This document shows positions 30,203-40,615 of a stretch of DNA of 64,000 nt, piece by piece. The translations under genes were made by a program, and so were the position numbers. Origin of the DNA: Sacculina carcini (Eukaryota > Arthropoda > Thecostraca > Sacculinidae); contig OU696574.1 in the NCBI GenBank assembly GCA_916048095.2, forward strand, positions 6,235,587 to 6,299,586. Direction: 5' to 3'. Position 1 is the first letter of the stretch. Every line of letters starts with the position of its first letter. The notes below the pieces were generated by a model. It ran no database searches and was not told where the DNA came from. It saw only the letters and a list, made by a program, of their open reading frames with translations.

Positions 30203-30408
30203 AAGCATTAACCGGGAATAATGAGATAATATTATGGAGAAAAATTCATTTATATACTAAAAAAATCATTATTATTTTGTGTTTACATTTCGAAATTATT
30301 CCTGACGACGGGTGGCGTCTAAGTATGAGGCGGGTTGACCGAATAATATGTCGTCAATTATTAGAATAAGAATATGCAAACTCAGAACAACAATTTTCTA
30401 TTGGTTTA
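30200..30408 (+). repeat. Helitron-like unit A, segment before element 7
   Basis: No gene. Matches, inverted, the sequence at 38160-38329, including GACGACGGG, TGAGGCGGGTTGA and TTTTCTATTGGTTTA. Confidence 0.7.
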
Positions 30409-30618
30409 TGTAGTGACGCAACGAGAGGCAACACGAATAACTAGATATATTATACTCACAAACTCACACAAGATAACCGAACAAAACCTGATACAAGAAT
30501 CACCACACCCAAACCACAACACACTGTCGCCTCGTCAATCCGAGAAACCGAATCGCCCCACTGCGGCGCAAACGTAGTTACAAGAACAATAACAATTATA
30601 TAAACAATGAACACTACA
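30409..30618 (-). repeat. 3' LTR of element 7
   Basis: 210 bp; plus-strand ends TGTAGTGACGCAACG and ATGAACACTACA. Confidence 0.92.
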
Positions 30619-30629
30619 TATCCCCGGCC

Positions 30630-33600
30630 TTAATATTCGAGCACGAAATCTTTAAATATTGCGGGGAGACGCCGACGCCGTCCTCGGGTCGGCTGTTCAT
30701 GTTCTTTCGGCCCGTCCTCCAGGCGCGTCTGCTCGGCCGCGTTTTCCGTTTCACCAGCCTGCGATGTTTGAGAATCGCTAGAGACCTCGACCTCTTTGTC
30801 TATGTCGTCCCCCGTCACCGTCGGTGGCCACAAGTACTCTTCGTCTGGTACATGGCCGCTGCTCTTGGCCAAATGAGCAGGGTTTCTCACCGACCCGTAC
30901 TCCAGCTGAAAAGATGATCCTCGACACGATACTATCTGTCGAGGCGAACTGAACCTCTTGTTGAGCGTGCCGGTAGCGCCCGGTGTCTGCACGTGTACCT
31001 TATTGCCAGGCTGAAACTTTGACGGCCTTACGGCTCGGCGGCGGTTGTAGTTGCGCTTGTTACGCGCTTGCTGTTTCTCCACTCGACCTCGGACACTGTG
31101 CAGAGTCGGTTTCGGCGCAGCAGGCAGCAGCAGGCGCATGGAACGCCCATGCAGCAGGACCGATGGTGAGACAACAGTCGTGCAGTGTGGTGTAGAGCGA
31201 TACACCGCAAATAGACGTTGGACCCGCTCCTCAAAATGTCCGGTGTGATGATGCTACAGCCACGATATAAACGTGCGGTTGAAACGCTCCACCGCACCAT
31301 TTCCGCGCGACCAGTAGGAAGCTGATCTAAGATGCTTGACTTTCCGGCGGTTCAGATATTCTGGGAATTCCGCTCCGACGAATTGAGGCCCGTTGTCCGA
31401 GACAAGTTGCTCAGGGAATCCCTCTCGGGCGAATATACCATCGAGAAAAGACATGATGTTGGTAGTCGTCACACTAGCCATCAACCCCACTTCTGCCCAT
31501 TTAGAATGATAGTCCAATAGGGTTACCGCGAAACGACATTTTTCTGGCGCCCCTGTGATAGGTCCCACAACGTCAACAGCCACCTTTGCCACGGTTCGGC
31601 CGGAAACTCCACCGGAGTGAGAGGTAATGGTCTATTGTGAGTGCTTAGCACTTTGTCGCTGGACTGACAATCCACACACGATGCCACGAGGTCATGGACA
31701 TCTTTATCCATTCGCGGCCACCAGGCCAGACTGCGCAACATCTGCTTCGTGCGCATCACTCCATCGTGCGCTGAATGAGCACGCTCGAGAAATGCCCTGC
31801 GGAGGGACTCTGGTACGACGATCCGGTGTCCTGATCGGACGATGAGTTCGCCGTCGGCAGAGAGCTCATGCCGAATTGCGAAATACGGTCGCACCAGAGG
31901 ATTGCAGTTTTTGGCGTAGCGGGGAAACCCACTCACCAGGCATTCGCGGACAGCTTGCATCTCCACATCCTGACGAACCGCTTCACGTACGTTGTCCGCT
32001 GAAATGCTGTCGTGGTTGTCCAGAAGTGCGATGACGTCGCCGTCCTCGCTGTCGGTCACGTATTCCGGGTCGACTTGCGCGGGCGGAAGTCTTGATAGAG
32101 CGTCTGCCGCTGGAAGACGATGTCCTGGTACGTGCTCAACCGTATATGAAAACGGTATCAATCGGGCCTGCCAGCGAGCAACTCGGGCCCCTGCCCGCCC
32201 ACTGAAATTAGCTGACAGGATTGACCTTAATGCAGAATGATCGGTTCTCAATACAAAATGACGGCCCAACAGAAATATCCTCCATCTTTCAATCGCCTGT
32301 GCGGCGGCCAGGGCTTCACGCTATGTAACGGAGTATTTGGATTCAGCCGATGAAAACCGGCGGCTCCAAAAGGCCACCACCCGTTCGTCGCCGTTGTCGT
32401 CCAACTGCGACAAAACCGCACCGGCACCGCGCTCGCTCGCGTCTGTCGTGACGAAAGTTTTGAACGACGGTTCATATTGCCGGAGCGGACGAGCTTTCAT
32501 GATCAGTCGTTTGACGTCCTCAAAAGCTTTGCTGTGTTCAGTCGTCCACACAAATGGCACTTCCTTTTTGAGCAGATCGTTTAACGGACTCACAGTTGTC
32601 GCGTACTGAGGCACGAAACGGGACAGCCAACTGCACAGCCCTATGAAACTCCGCAGCTCCTTCGCGTCACCCGGTCTCTGCGCCTCCCGGATTGCTCGCA
32701 GATAGTCTTCGGACGGCACTATGCCACGCCGAGACACGGAGAACCCGCAGAACATCATGCTTGTCTGCCCGATGGATGATTTTTCCATTGTTCAGCGTCA
32801 CATTGGCGCTGGTGAGATGGCCCATGATCGTTCTTAATCGCTCGTCGTGTACCTGTCTCGTCGGACCACAACAGACAATGTCGTCCATGTAGTGGACACA
32901 TCCTGGTATACCTTCGAGCAGGTGATCCAGCATTCTTTGAAAGGCGGCACCTGCCGATGCGAGGCCTAATGGCACCCTTTTGTACTGATATAGACCATCA
33001 TGCGTGATGAACGCTGTAATGTGCCTTGACCCTTCTTCGAGAGTCAGTTGATGGTAGGCGGAACGGAGGTATATTTTGGAGTATACCTCGCCCTGGAGCT
33101 GGCTGAGCAACTCTTCGACGGTCGGCAGCGGGTGTACATCGGCGACCATTTGGCTGTTCCGACCCCGCAAGTCCACACAGAGACGTATTCCGCCAGACTT
33201 GCGTCGTGCGACCACGATTGGGCTTATCCACTGCGACGCGTCAATCCGTTCTATGATGCCTTCGTCAAGAAGTCTTTTCAGCTCTGCTGAAACTTCGGCT
33301 CGAATGGCCATAGGAAGACGACGGAGTGGCAGCGCCGTGGGTACCGCCTCTTTCCTCAGTTGAATCTTGTGGGCGAATCCGGTGATAGCCGGAAGCTCTT
33401 GCGTCTTGTCAGCGGCGGCAGCAGGACTGTTGGAGTCGACTGCTCGAACCGCGCCCTCCTCCGGATGGATCGTCAGGCCCAACTCGGATAATGTATCGAG
33501 TACCAGCAGAGCCTCATTTGTTGGTATGTCGATGACAAAGAACGTCGTGTTTGCCGTGTGCTCACCTACAGTGATGACGACAGGTAGAGTACCTACCACT

Positions 33601-33929
33601 TTTAGCGGCTGACGACCTACGCCGAAAAGACGCGTCCCCGTGGCTGTCACCTCTGCGCCGCGAAAATGTGCTCGGGCCAGAGGCAGACTCAGTACGGAAG
33701 CACTTGCCCCTGTGTCTACTTGCAAGCGCAAGTTGGCCTGCTTTCCAGAGTGAACTGCAACCAGTGCGTCGCACGTGAGCTTCTTCTTGTCGCTCCCACC
33801 GCAATAGAGTATTGTGACTTCTCGGACGGACCGCTGCTGTGAGTTTGATTTTGTGACATTTGCCTGGAGTGTGGTTTTTCTCATTCCTCTTTGATTTGCA
33901 GACTGCACCCCAATGTCCATGTCGTCCAC
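30630..33929 (-). pseudogene. pol: Pol of element 7 (PR-RT-RH-IN), inactivated
   Basis: Protease LQVDTGASASVLS; RT with SGGIRLCVDLRGRN, KIYLRSAYHQL and a catalytic HYMDDIVCCG box (Met in place of Val). Frame changes near 32780, then LRSFIGLCSWLSRFVP and RNase H TTDASERGAGAVLSQL. A stop interrupts near 32319 (YSVT*REALAA). The integrase zinc region (HSAHDGVMRTKQML...CVDCQSSDK) and core (VDVVGPI, VSDNGPQFV, NGAVERFNR) are in two frames, broken near 31590. The C-terminal region ends at 30630. Decay is clear. Confidence 0.85.
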
Positions 33930-34644
33930 ACGCGTTGCAATTCGAGTTCCTCGCAGGGCAGAACTCGTGCCGAGGAAGTCTGTGATGTCGTCCGCAGTGT
34001 GAACATGGGTGTCCGCTATTCGTTGTCTTGGTCGGTCTCGTACCAGCTTTGCCGGTGGTCACAGCAGCTGTGGTCAATTCGGCTGAAGTTTGCTGAGGTG
34101 AAGACATCATGGCCGACTGTTGTCGCGACTTCTCAAAAGCCTCCGCGGTACCCAACAGGCTATCCAACGTCAGCGCTGCGTCTTGTAGAAGCCTCTCTCT
34201 GAGTCGTGGATAGATCGTGTTTTCTACGACCTGATCACGGATCATCTCATCTGCGAGATTTCCGAACTTGCAATTCGCCGACAAAGTTCTCAATATTGAC
34301 ACATATTCGGCAGTGGATTCAGTCTGCTGTTGCTTTCGTTGGCGAAATGTGTACCGTTCGGATATTACATTTACCTTTGGAGAATAATACTCCCGTAGAA
34401 CTCGCAGCGTCTCCTGGTACCGGTTCTCGCCTTCCTGCTTTGTCGCGGCCGGACGTTAACGATAAGCTCGTTGAGCCTCAGCGCCCACACAGTGGAGGAG
34501 GATGGCCCGGCGACGGTCGACAGTAAACGACTCACCGTTAATCGCCACTATGTAATTAGTAAATGCGAATTCCCATTCGCTCCAGGAAACGAGTGGTTTT
34601 CCAGGCCTTGCGAGAAATGCGGCTGGAGGTTGCACGCTATCCAT
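33790..34644 (-). pseudogene. gag: Gag of element 7, frameshifted
   Basis: The ATG at 34644 opens MDSVQPPAAFLARPGKP, LLHCVGAEAQRAYR, then a stop at 34456-34458. Gag continues in other frames (SILRTLSANCKFGNLADEMI, RPRLRERLLQDAALTL-like blocks). Two Cys-rich knuckles, CSHCGRHHRLPRHEFC and CNACGRHGHWGAVC, sit near 34000. The same architecture is seen in element 8. Confidence 0.8.
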
Positions 34645-34654
34645 GATACCGAAA

Positions 34655-34673
34655 AATCCCATCCTCGTCGCCA
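34655..34673 (-). promoter_or_regulatory. Primer binding site of element 7: tRNA-Ser(GCU) 3' end
   Basis: The minus strand reads TGGCGACGAGGATGGGATT three nt after the LTR. This is complementary over 19 nt, CCA included, to the 3' end of tRNA-Ser(GCU) as I recall it (...AATCCCATCCTCGTCGCCA). Confidence 0.85.
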
Positions 34674-34676
34674 ATT

Positions 34677-34886
34677 TGTAATGACGCAACGAGAGGCAAC
34701 ACGAACAACTAGATATATTATACTCACAAACTCACACAAGATAACCGAACAAAACCTGATACAAGAATCACCACACCCAAACCACAACACACTGTCGCCT
34801 CGTCAATCCAAGAAACCAAATCGCCCTACTGCGGCGCGAACGTAGTTACAAGAACAATAAAAATTATATAAACAATGAACACTACA
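34677..34886 (-). repeat. 5' LTR of element 7
   Basis: 210 bp, differing from the other LTR at several positions (e.g. TGTAA versus TGTAG at the end). Confidence 0.92.
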
Positions 34887-34891
34887 GTTTA

Positions 34892-36153
34892 GATTTTACA
34901 ATTTAGAGTTTTCTATTAGACTGGCTGTTTGCATTTGAATATGTATTACTTTTGTTATATTAATTGTTCCGCACGACGGGTAGGTTTAAACATTCAATTT
35001 TACCGTGTGGAATGAATCCATATACAAAACTCACGGGCTTGACTTCAAGATCCAGATTCACTAATGTAAATGTGAATTAAATGGTATATAATTATATTGC
35101 ATTATGCAACAAATGTGAATTTAGCTGCCTTACAGTTTGGTTCCGATACTAAATTGGCGGATTGAGAGAAAAGTATTGGTGGACCGCGTGATTAGACCCC
35201 TGGAGTAGATAATCTCAGTCTTCTGATTACAAATTATGATCGAATCAGTATATTTTGTGATCACAAACAAATAAGTTAAATCACCTCAGACTAGGCTGAG
35301 TGCGGTTAAGATTGGATGGTTGGGTTGGGTTGGGTAGGTTTGAATCAGGTTATATTGGGTTTTAGTGATAGCGGAAAATATATAAATTTTACCAATAAAT
35401 ATTATAGCGGTAAAAGTAAAATAGTACTTGATGTACTTAGTACTTGAAATAGCAAATGATGTTGGGGAATGATGTTAAGTAATAAATATAGTTTGGAAAC
35501 ATTCTGATGAAAAGATTTCATCATCTTTCATTGTTTGTTTCGTGTTTGTGTTCTGAATTATACCACACGACGGGCAGATATATATATCAGGCGGGTTGAG
35601 GGATAATATCTGTCAAAATATAAACAAATATATTCACATTTAGACTTTTCTATTGGTTAAGATATTTATAGGTTACATTTTTTGCTTTCCAATTTGTATT
35701 CCTTATATTTTATGGATTTAATATGAATTTTATTGTATGAATTGCTCCGCACGACGGGCGGGTTGAAAAAAAGTGTTTTTTTAGTTCATTTTTCAAATGG
35801 TTCATTTAGGAAAAGGTAATTTTTTTAACAAATAAAAATGCTCCGCGGACAGCAACTATAGACAATAGAACGTTCAATTTCCCCTGTATAATTAATCCAT
35901 GAAAAGATCCAGAACGGATCGAAATTATTCAGAAATCTGAATTATTCAGTACGACGGGCGGGTGTAAAAATGACTAAGGCGGACTGAGGGGAAATATTTT
36001 GTCGAAATAAAAATAATTAAACTTAGAATTTTCAATTGATTAATATTTTTATGAGTGTACCCTATTTGATTTTTTATTTTCCATATTTTTTATGAATTGA
36101 ATATGAATTTCATGTTATGAATTGCTCCGCACAATGGGCGGTTTTAATGCTAG
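34892..36153 (+). repeat. Helitron-like unit A, right end with subrepeats
   Basis: No gene. At least five CCGCACGACGGG-type cores, AT-rich spacers, and the terminal GGTTTTAATGCTAG at 36140-36153. A TGGGTTGGGTTGGGTAGG stretch lies near 35320. Confidence 0.7.
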
Positions 36154-36827
36154 TGTATATATATATATATACATGTATTTCTTTTATTTATATATAAAAG
36201 AAATTATCTGTCTGTCTGTGTATGTATGCTTGAATATCAGGTGACATAATTGCGCGGGTTCAATGGTATAGATCAGGGGTTTCAAACGCAAACGAAGCGA
36301 TGGCTCATTTTTATGAAATAATAATGTCCCGCGGGCAGCAACTATAGACAATAAAACGTTCAATTTCACCGTATAGAATGAATTCATATACAAAACTATT
36401 GGATTTGACTTCAAGATACAGAACGGATCGGGTTCGAGTTCTGAATTATTCCGCATGTCGGGTGGGTGAGTGAGATAAATAAAGATACAAATGTGAGGAG
36501 GGCTGAGTGAAAATATTTTTTCAAAAAAAATAATGAAACTTATAATTTTTGAATTGATTAAGGTTTTAATGAGTTTACCTTATTTATTTTTATATTTGCA
36601 ATATATTTATGAATTGTTCCGCACAACGGGAGGGCGGACTCAAACACTTCAAAAGCGTTCCTATATTCTGTAAGGTTTCGGAGTTTACTGACTCCATCTT
36701 TAGACAACTCATAAAAGCACAATACACATGATATACAATACACAACGAATATAAACAATTGTTCAAAATGTGGGCGAATATTTAAATACAATGACTATAG
36801 TCGCGCCTAGGTGCTAGCGACCAGGGA
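36154..36827 (+). repeat. Second Helitron-like 5' terminus and degenerate subrepeats
   Basis: No gene. A (TA)n run, then TTATATATAAAAGAAATT followed by TCTGTCTGTCTGTG at about 36187-36222, resembling the 5' start of unit A. Two CCGCA...CGGG cores follow (about 36450 and 36620). This looks like a short or truncated copy. Confidence 0.5.
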
Positions 36828-37262
36828 TCACGCCAAGGTGTTATCATCAAGCGGATGTGCGGGCGTCTGACTGTCGCAAGGGCGAGTCGAGTTTCGCTGA
36901 GTTGGAAGGACACCATTTTCTTCCTGCTGAATGTTTATTGATGGCCTCAGCTGGGTGATGTACACTGCTTCGAGCAGGCGCAGTCGACGTGCGTCGTTTT
37001 CATAGGCCAACACCTCAGTACCGCGAACAATATCAACACGTGTCAGTTTTTGTTTGTGAGCCGAGCTGAAATGTTTTTTGATGGCGCCGTTGCTCAGGTG
37101 GCAAGTCAGCCGCCGCGACAGCGTCGTCGTCGTCATACCAATATATCTTTGAGGTCCACACCCCTCAACATTGCATGTGAATTGGTGAACAACGTGATGC
37201 TGCTGCAGCTGCGCAGGCTTGTCACGTTCTGGTTTGTTGCGGAGAACCAAGTTTGCCAAGCG
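36828..37262 (-). pseudogene. Penelope-like element 2, GIY-YIG fragment
   Basis: An open minus-strand frame: LVLRNKPER, HHVVHQFTCNVEGCGPQRYIGM, TTTTLSRRLTCHL, LLEAVYITQLRPSINI. It aligns along its length with the GIY-YIG domain at 29675-30103 but is clearly diverged. The RT part is absent (5'-truncated near 37270). The frame is unbroken, yet without an RT it is a dead fragment. Confidence 0.82.
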
Positions 37263-37761
37263 ATTTTAGGATCCACCAGGAAAAAGATTGCAAAATGCGA
37301 AATTGCAATTGATTTTAATCTCGTTTGTAAGCGCGAAAATCTACTGCCTGGCTACACCAATATCATATATATAAACCCAACGTACATGTGTGTGTGAGTG
37401 TGTGTGTGTGTACGCAACCGCACATTTGTGTATTAGTGTGTGAGTCTGTGTGCTGAGCGTCCATGCTTGAAGCGATCTCAGCAGCGTTTGCAAGTGCAGA
37501 GTGGTGGACAGAGTGAGTAGCAAATATGAGCGTTAAATGAAATACATCATGTATGTGCGTATTACATATGTGTTTTTCGAATATGTATGTGTACCAATAT
37601 TGTATTTGTAATTTACATTGATTTTTATATTGGTGTTCATTTTTCACCTTTATTCTACACTGTGTCATTCAGTTTAGCGATTGCTCGAAACTTCCCTGCC
37701 AGAATGCCACCGTATTATATCTGCGAATTGTACTTGCATCATGTTGCATTGCATATATATA
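37263..37761. other. Spacer without a recognised gene
   Basis: AT-rich sequence with a (TG)n tract at about 37387-37412. Nothing else recognised. Confidence 0.5.
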
Positions 37762-38329
37762 CTAGCATTAAAACCCGCCCGTTGTGCGGAGCAATTCATA
37801 ACATGAAATTCATATTAAATTCATAAAAAATATTGAAAATTAAAAATGAAATAGGTACACTCATAAAAATAATAATCAATTGAAAATTCCAAGTTTAATT
37901 ATTTTTATTTCGACAAAAAATAAGATTATATTAGTAAATACATAGGCGGCTAAATTCACATTTGTTGCATAATGCGATATAATTATACACCATTTAAGTC
38001 ACATTTACATTAGTGAGTCTGGATCTTGAAGTCAAGCCAGTGAGTTTTGTATATGGATTCATTCCACACGGTAAAATTGAATGTTTGAACCCACCCGTCG
38101 TGCGGAACAATTAATCAAACAAAAGTAATACATATTTAAATGCAAACAACCAGTCTAATAGAAAACTCTAAATTGTAAAATCTATACCAATAGAAAATTC
38201 CTGTTCTGAATTTGCATATTCTTATTCTAATAATTGACGGCATATTGTTCAGTCAACCCGCCTCATACTTAAGCCCGCCCGTCGTCAGAAATAATTTCGA
38301 AATGTAAACACAAAATAACAATTAATTCT
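37762..38329 (-). repeat. Helitron-like fragment E, 3' end at 37762
   Basis: On the minus strand it ends GCGGGTTTTAATGCTAG followed by T, with two to three CCGCACGACGGG cores. It is interrupted at 38330 by element 8; similar sequence resumes at 40278. Confidence 0.6.
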
Positions 38330-38578
38330 TGTAGTGTTGTCCAATAGGCACACAACAAGCCTACACACACAGCTATCGTTCATCACCATATTTGGAAGTG
38401 TTCATCGTGTCACCCAGTGTTCAGTGTATGTATCGTGTATGCGTGTATGTGTGTATGTCACAACTGTGACCCTTGTTACAGACAGTCTGATGCTAGCCTC
38501 GCTTGGGTTTACTTCAATATAACCACTCGGGTGTTCTGTGTGTTTCTCGCCAATCAGAGGCGACACAAGAACATTACA
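38330..38578 (+). repeat. 5' LTR of element 8
   Basis: 249 bp, TGTAGTGTTGTCC to AAGAACATTACA. Confidence 0.93.
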
Positions 38579-38581
38579 TTT

Positions 38582-38591
38582 TGGCGACGAG
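38582..38591 (+). promoter_or_regulatory. Primer binding site of element 8 (tRNA-Ser-like)
   Basis: TGGCGACGAG begins three nt after the LTR; the ten nt match the start of the element 7 site, complementary to a tRNA ending CTCGTCGCCA. The following bases (TCTTTCC) do not match tRNA-Ser(GCU). Confidence 0.65.
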
Positions 38592-38624
38592 TCTTTCCTA
38601 CGCGGATATTTTATTTTGTCCATC

Positions 38625-40019
38625 ATGAATATTGAGGGCGTGTTACCACCGTCTGCGTTTCTGGTCATGCCAGGTAAGCCTCAGACCCCCTGGAACACTT
38701 GGATATTTTCTTTTGAAAATTATCTCATTGCTGTTGGTGGAGAACCATTTTCTGAAACTCGGCGCCGCGCACTGCTACTGCATTGCGTGGGTGCCGAGGC
38801 CCAAAGAGTTTATAACTCCTTGCCTGCGAGTCCCAAGCAAGAGGGCGAGTCCGAGTACGAGCAAGCCAAGAGACGTCTGCAAGAGTTCTTCACTCCAAAA
38901 ACAAACGTCATTGCTGAACGTTTCATGTTTCGCTAACGCAAGCAAAACCCCCACGAGTCAACAGCCGAGTATGTGTCTGCTCTGCGCGAGTTGTCTGCCA
39001 AATGTCAGTTTTCTACGCTTTGTGACGAAATTATTCGCGACCAAGTCGTGGAACACACACGTCATCCCAGACTGAGAGAGCGATTTCTTCAGGACAACCA
39101 GCTGACACTGTCGTCGCTGTTGTCAACCGCCGAGGCGTACGAGCTCGCTCTGCAACACACAGCCGTTATGACGAATTCCAGCCATACTGTGAATAAAATC
39201 CAGTCATCGCACAAATATCACACCAAGCAAGGTAAAGCAGCCAAGTGCACACACTGTGGCAAGAAGCATCAGCTGCCCAGACAACAGTTCTGCCCTGCAC
39301 GCTCGTCTACATGTCACTCATGTGGCCGCACCGGACACTGGTCCAGCGTCTGTCAGGCGACACGCCAGCACAGGACCAGAGGGTCAGTCAACAGCACATT
39401 CAGTGAGAGCAATCCGGTGAAGGGCGTCACAATTCTTGCCTGCACATCATCCACATCAGAGAAGATCACCTGTGCAGCTACTTTGAAAGTGAAGGAGTCA
39501 GGAGCAGAGGCGCGTACGACACTCCAACTTGACACAGGCGCTAGTGCGTCGATTCTCAGCTTGCCGCTGGCTAAGAGAATGTTCAGAGGAGCAGCAGTAC
39601 ACCAAACATTCACCAAACTGTACGGTCTGGGTCGACAACGACTAAAGGTTGTGGGATTTCTGCCTGCCACCGTCACTGTGCAAAGTCGAACAATTGACAT
39701 CAATTTCTATGTGGTGGACACAGCAACTTTTGAAGGTCTACTGGGCATGGACGCAATTACCAGCCTGGGCCTAACTATCTACCCGAGGCAACAGAGGTCA
39801 AAACGCGGTCACAGAACTCAGCAGCAGCTGCATTACAGGGCAAACGCTCACACAACCCCAGTCGTCACGTCACCGTCTCATTTTCAGCACGGCAGGAGAA
39901 CACGGTCAGCTACAGTGCTGCCGCAGACGGTAGAGAACGTGCGCGACTCCCGCTCGTCGGAGTCGTGGCTATCATCCACCTCCTGGATACGCTCATGTTC
40001 CCATACCAATTTTTTTTAA
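38625..40019 (+). pseudogene. gag: Gag-protease of element 8, one nonsense codon
   Basis: The ATG at 38625 starts MNIEGVLPPSAFLVMPGKP and LLHCVGAEAQRVYNSL, homologous to the Gag of element 7. An in-frame TAA at 38934-38936 interrupts, and the same frame continues to 40019. It holds two Cys-rich knuckles (CTHCGKKHQLPRQQFC, CHSCGRTGHWSSVC) and an aspartic protease with LQLDTGASASILS and LGRQRLKVVG. The frame ends in a basic, Ser-rich tail that probably joins to the remnant of the Pol C-terminus, followed by a GAGGGGA tract before the 3' LTR. Confidence 0.85.
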
Positions 40020-40030
40020 GTGAGGGGATA

Positions 40031-40277
40031 TGTAGTGTTGTCCAATAGGCACACAACAAGCCTACACACAGCTATCGTTCATCACCATATTTGGAAGTGT
40101 TCATCGTGTCACCCAGTGTTCAGTGTATGTATCGTGTATGCGTGTATGTGTGTATGTCACAACTGTGACCCTTGTTACAGACAGTCTGATGCTAGCCTCG
40201 CTTGGGTTTACTTCAATATAACCACTCGGGTGTTCTGTGTGTTTCTCGCCAATCAGAGGCGACACAAGAACATTACA
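40031..40277 (+). repeat. 3' LTR of element 8
   Basis: 247 bp, TGTAGTGTTGTCC to AAGAACATTACA; lacks one CA dinucleotide of the 5' copy. Confidence 0.93.
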
Positions 40278-40615
40278 ATTCTTTTAGTATATAAACGAAT
40301 TTTTTCCAAAATATTATCTCATAATTCCCGGTTAATGCTTCCACTAATGCATCATATTCAAACAGTTGTTATTTTTTGGATTACACCGATATTACAGCCC
40401 TTGATATTACAGCCGATATTATATTATGCAATCTTTATTCTGCTACGTAGTATTCCTAATACATATATCATCAGATCGCAAAATATATTTGAAGGTTCAC
40501 ATCATTCTCCACCATCATTTGCTCAAGAGATATTCTACTTTTATCGCTAGAATATTTACTGCTAGCAAAATATCATATACCTCGCTATCATATAAACCCA
40601 CTCTTTATAGATACA
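40278..40615. other. AT-rich spacer between repeats
   Basis: Remainder of the sequence that element 8 interrupted; no gene seen. Confidence 0.5.

Larger units (their letters stand above)
30409..34886 (-). mobile_element. LTR element 7 (Mag-like Metaviridae), defective
   Basis: 210-bp LTRs (30409-30618, 34677-34886) with TSD GTTTA (30404-30408 and 34887-34891). The minus strand encodes gag, protease, RT, RNase H and integrase, with several frameshifts and stops. The primer site is a conventional tRNA-Ser one. Gag resembles that of element 8. Confidence 0.92.
16916..36153 (+). mobile_element. Helitron-like unit A, riddled with younger insertions
   Basis: The unit starts TCTATATATATAAAAGAG after an A, with a TGTCTGTCTGTC run downstream, and ends GGCGGTTTTAATGCTAG followed by T at 36154. 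A 5' TC, a 3' CTAG preceded by a GC-rich CCGC...GCGG sequence, and insertion between A and T are Helitron hallmarks. No Rep/helicase ORF is present, so it is non-autonomous. Host sequence is visible at 16916-17902, 27138-28446, 30201-30408 and 34887-36153; the rest is inserted LINE, Penelope-like and LTR DNA. The assignment is inference from termini; co-linear copies at 40616-43576 and 43577-56595 support it. Confidence 0.6.
38330..40277 (+). mobile_element. LTR element 8, Gag-protease-only derivative
   Basis: Two LTRs of 249 and 247 bp (one CA-repeat difference), TSD ATTCT (38325-38329 and 40278-40282), and only 1.45 kb between them. The internal region codes for Gag and protease, then stops; RT, RNase H and integrase are absent. 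It is related to element 7. A non-autonomous deletion derivative that would need another element's enzymes. Confidence 0.92.
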
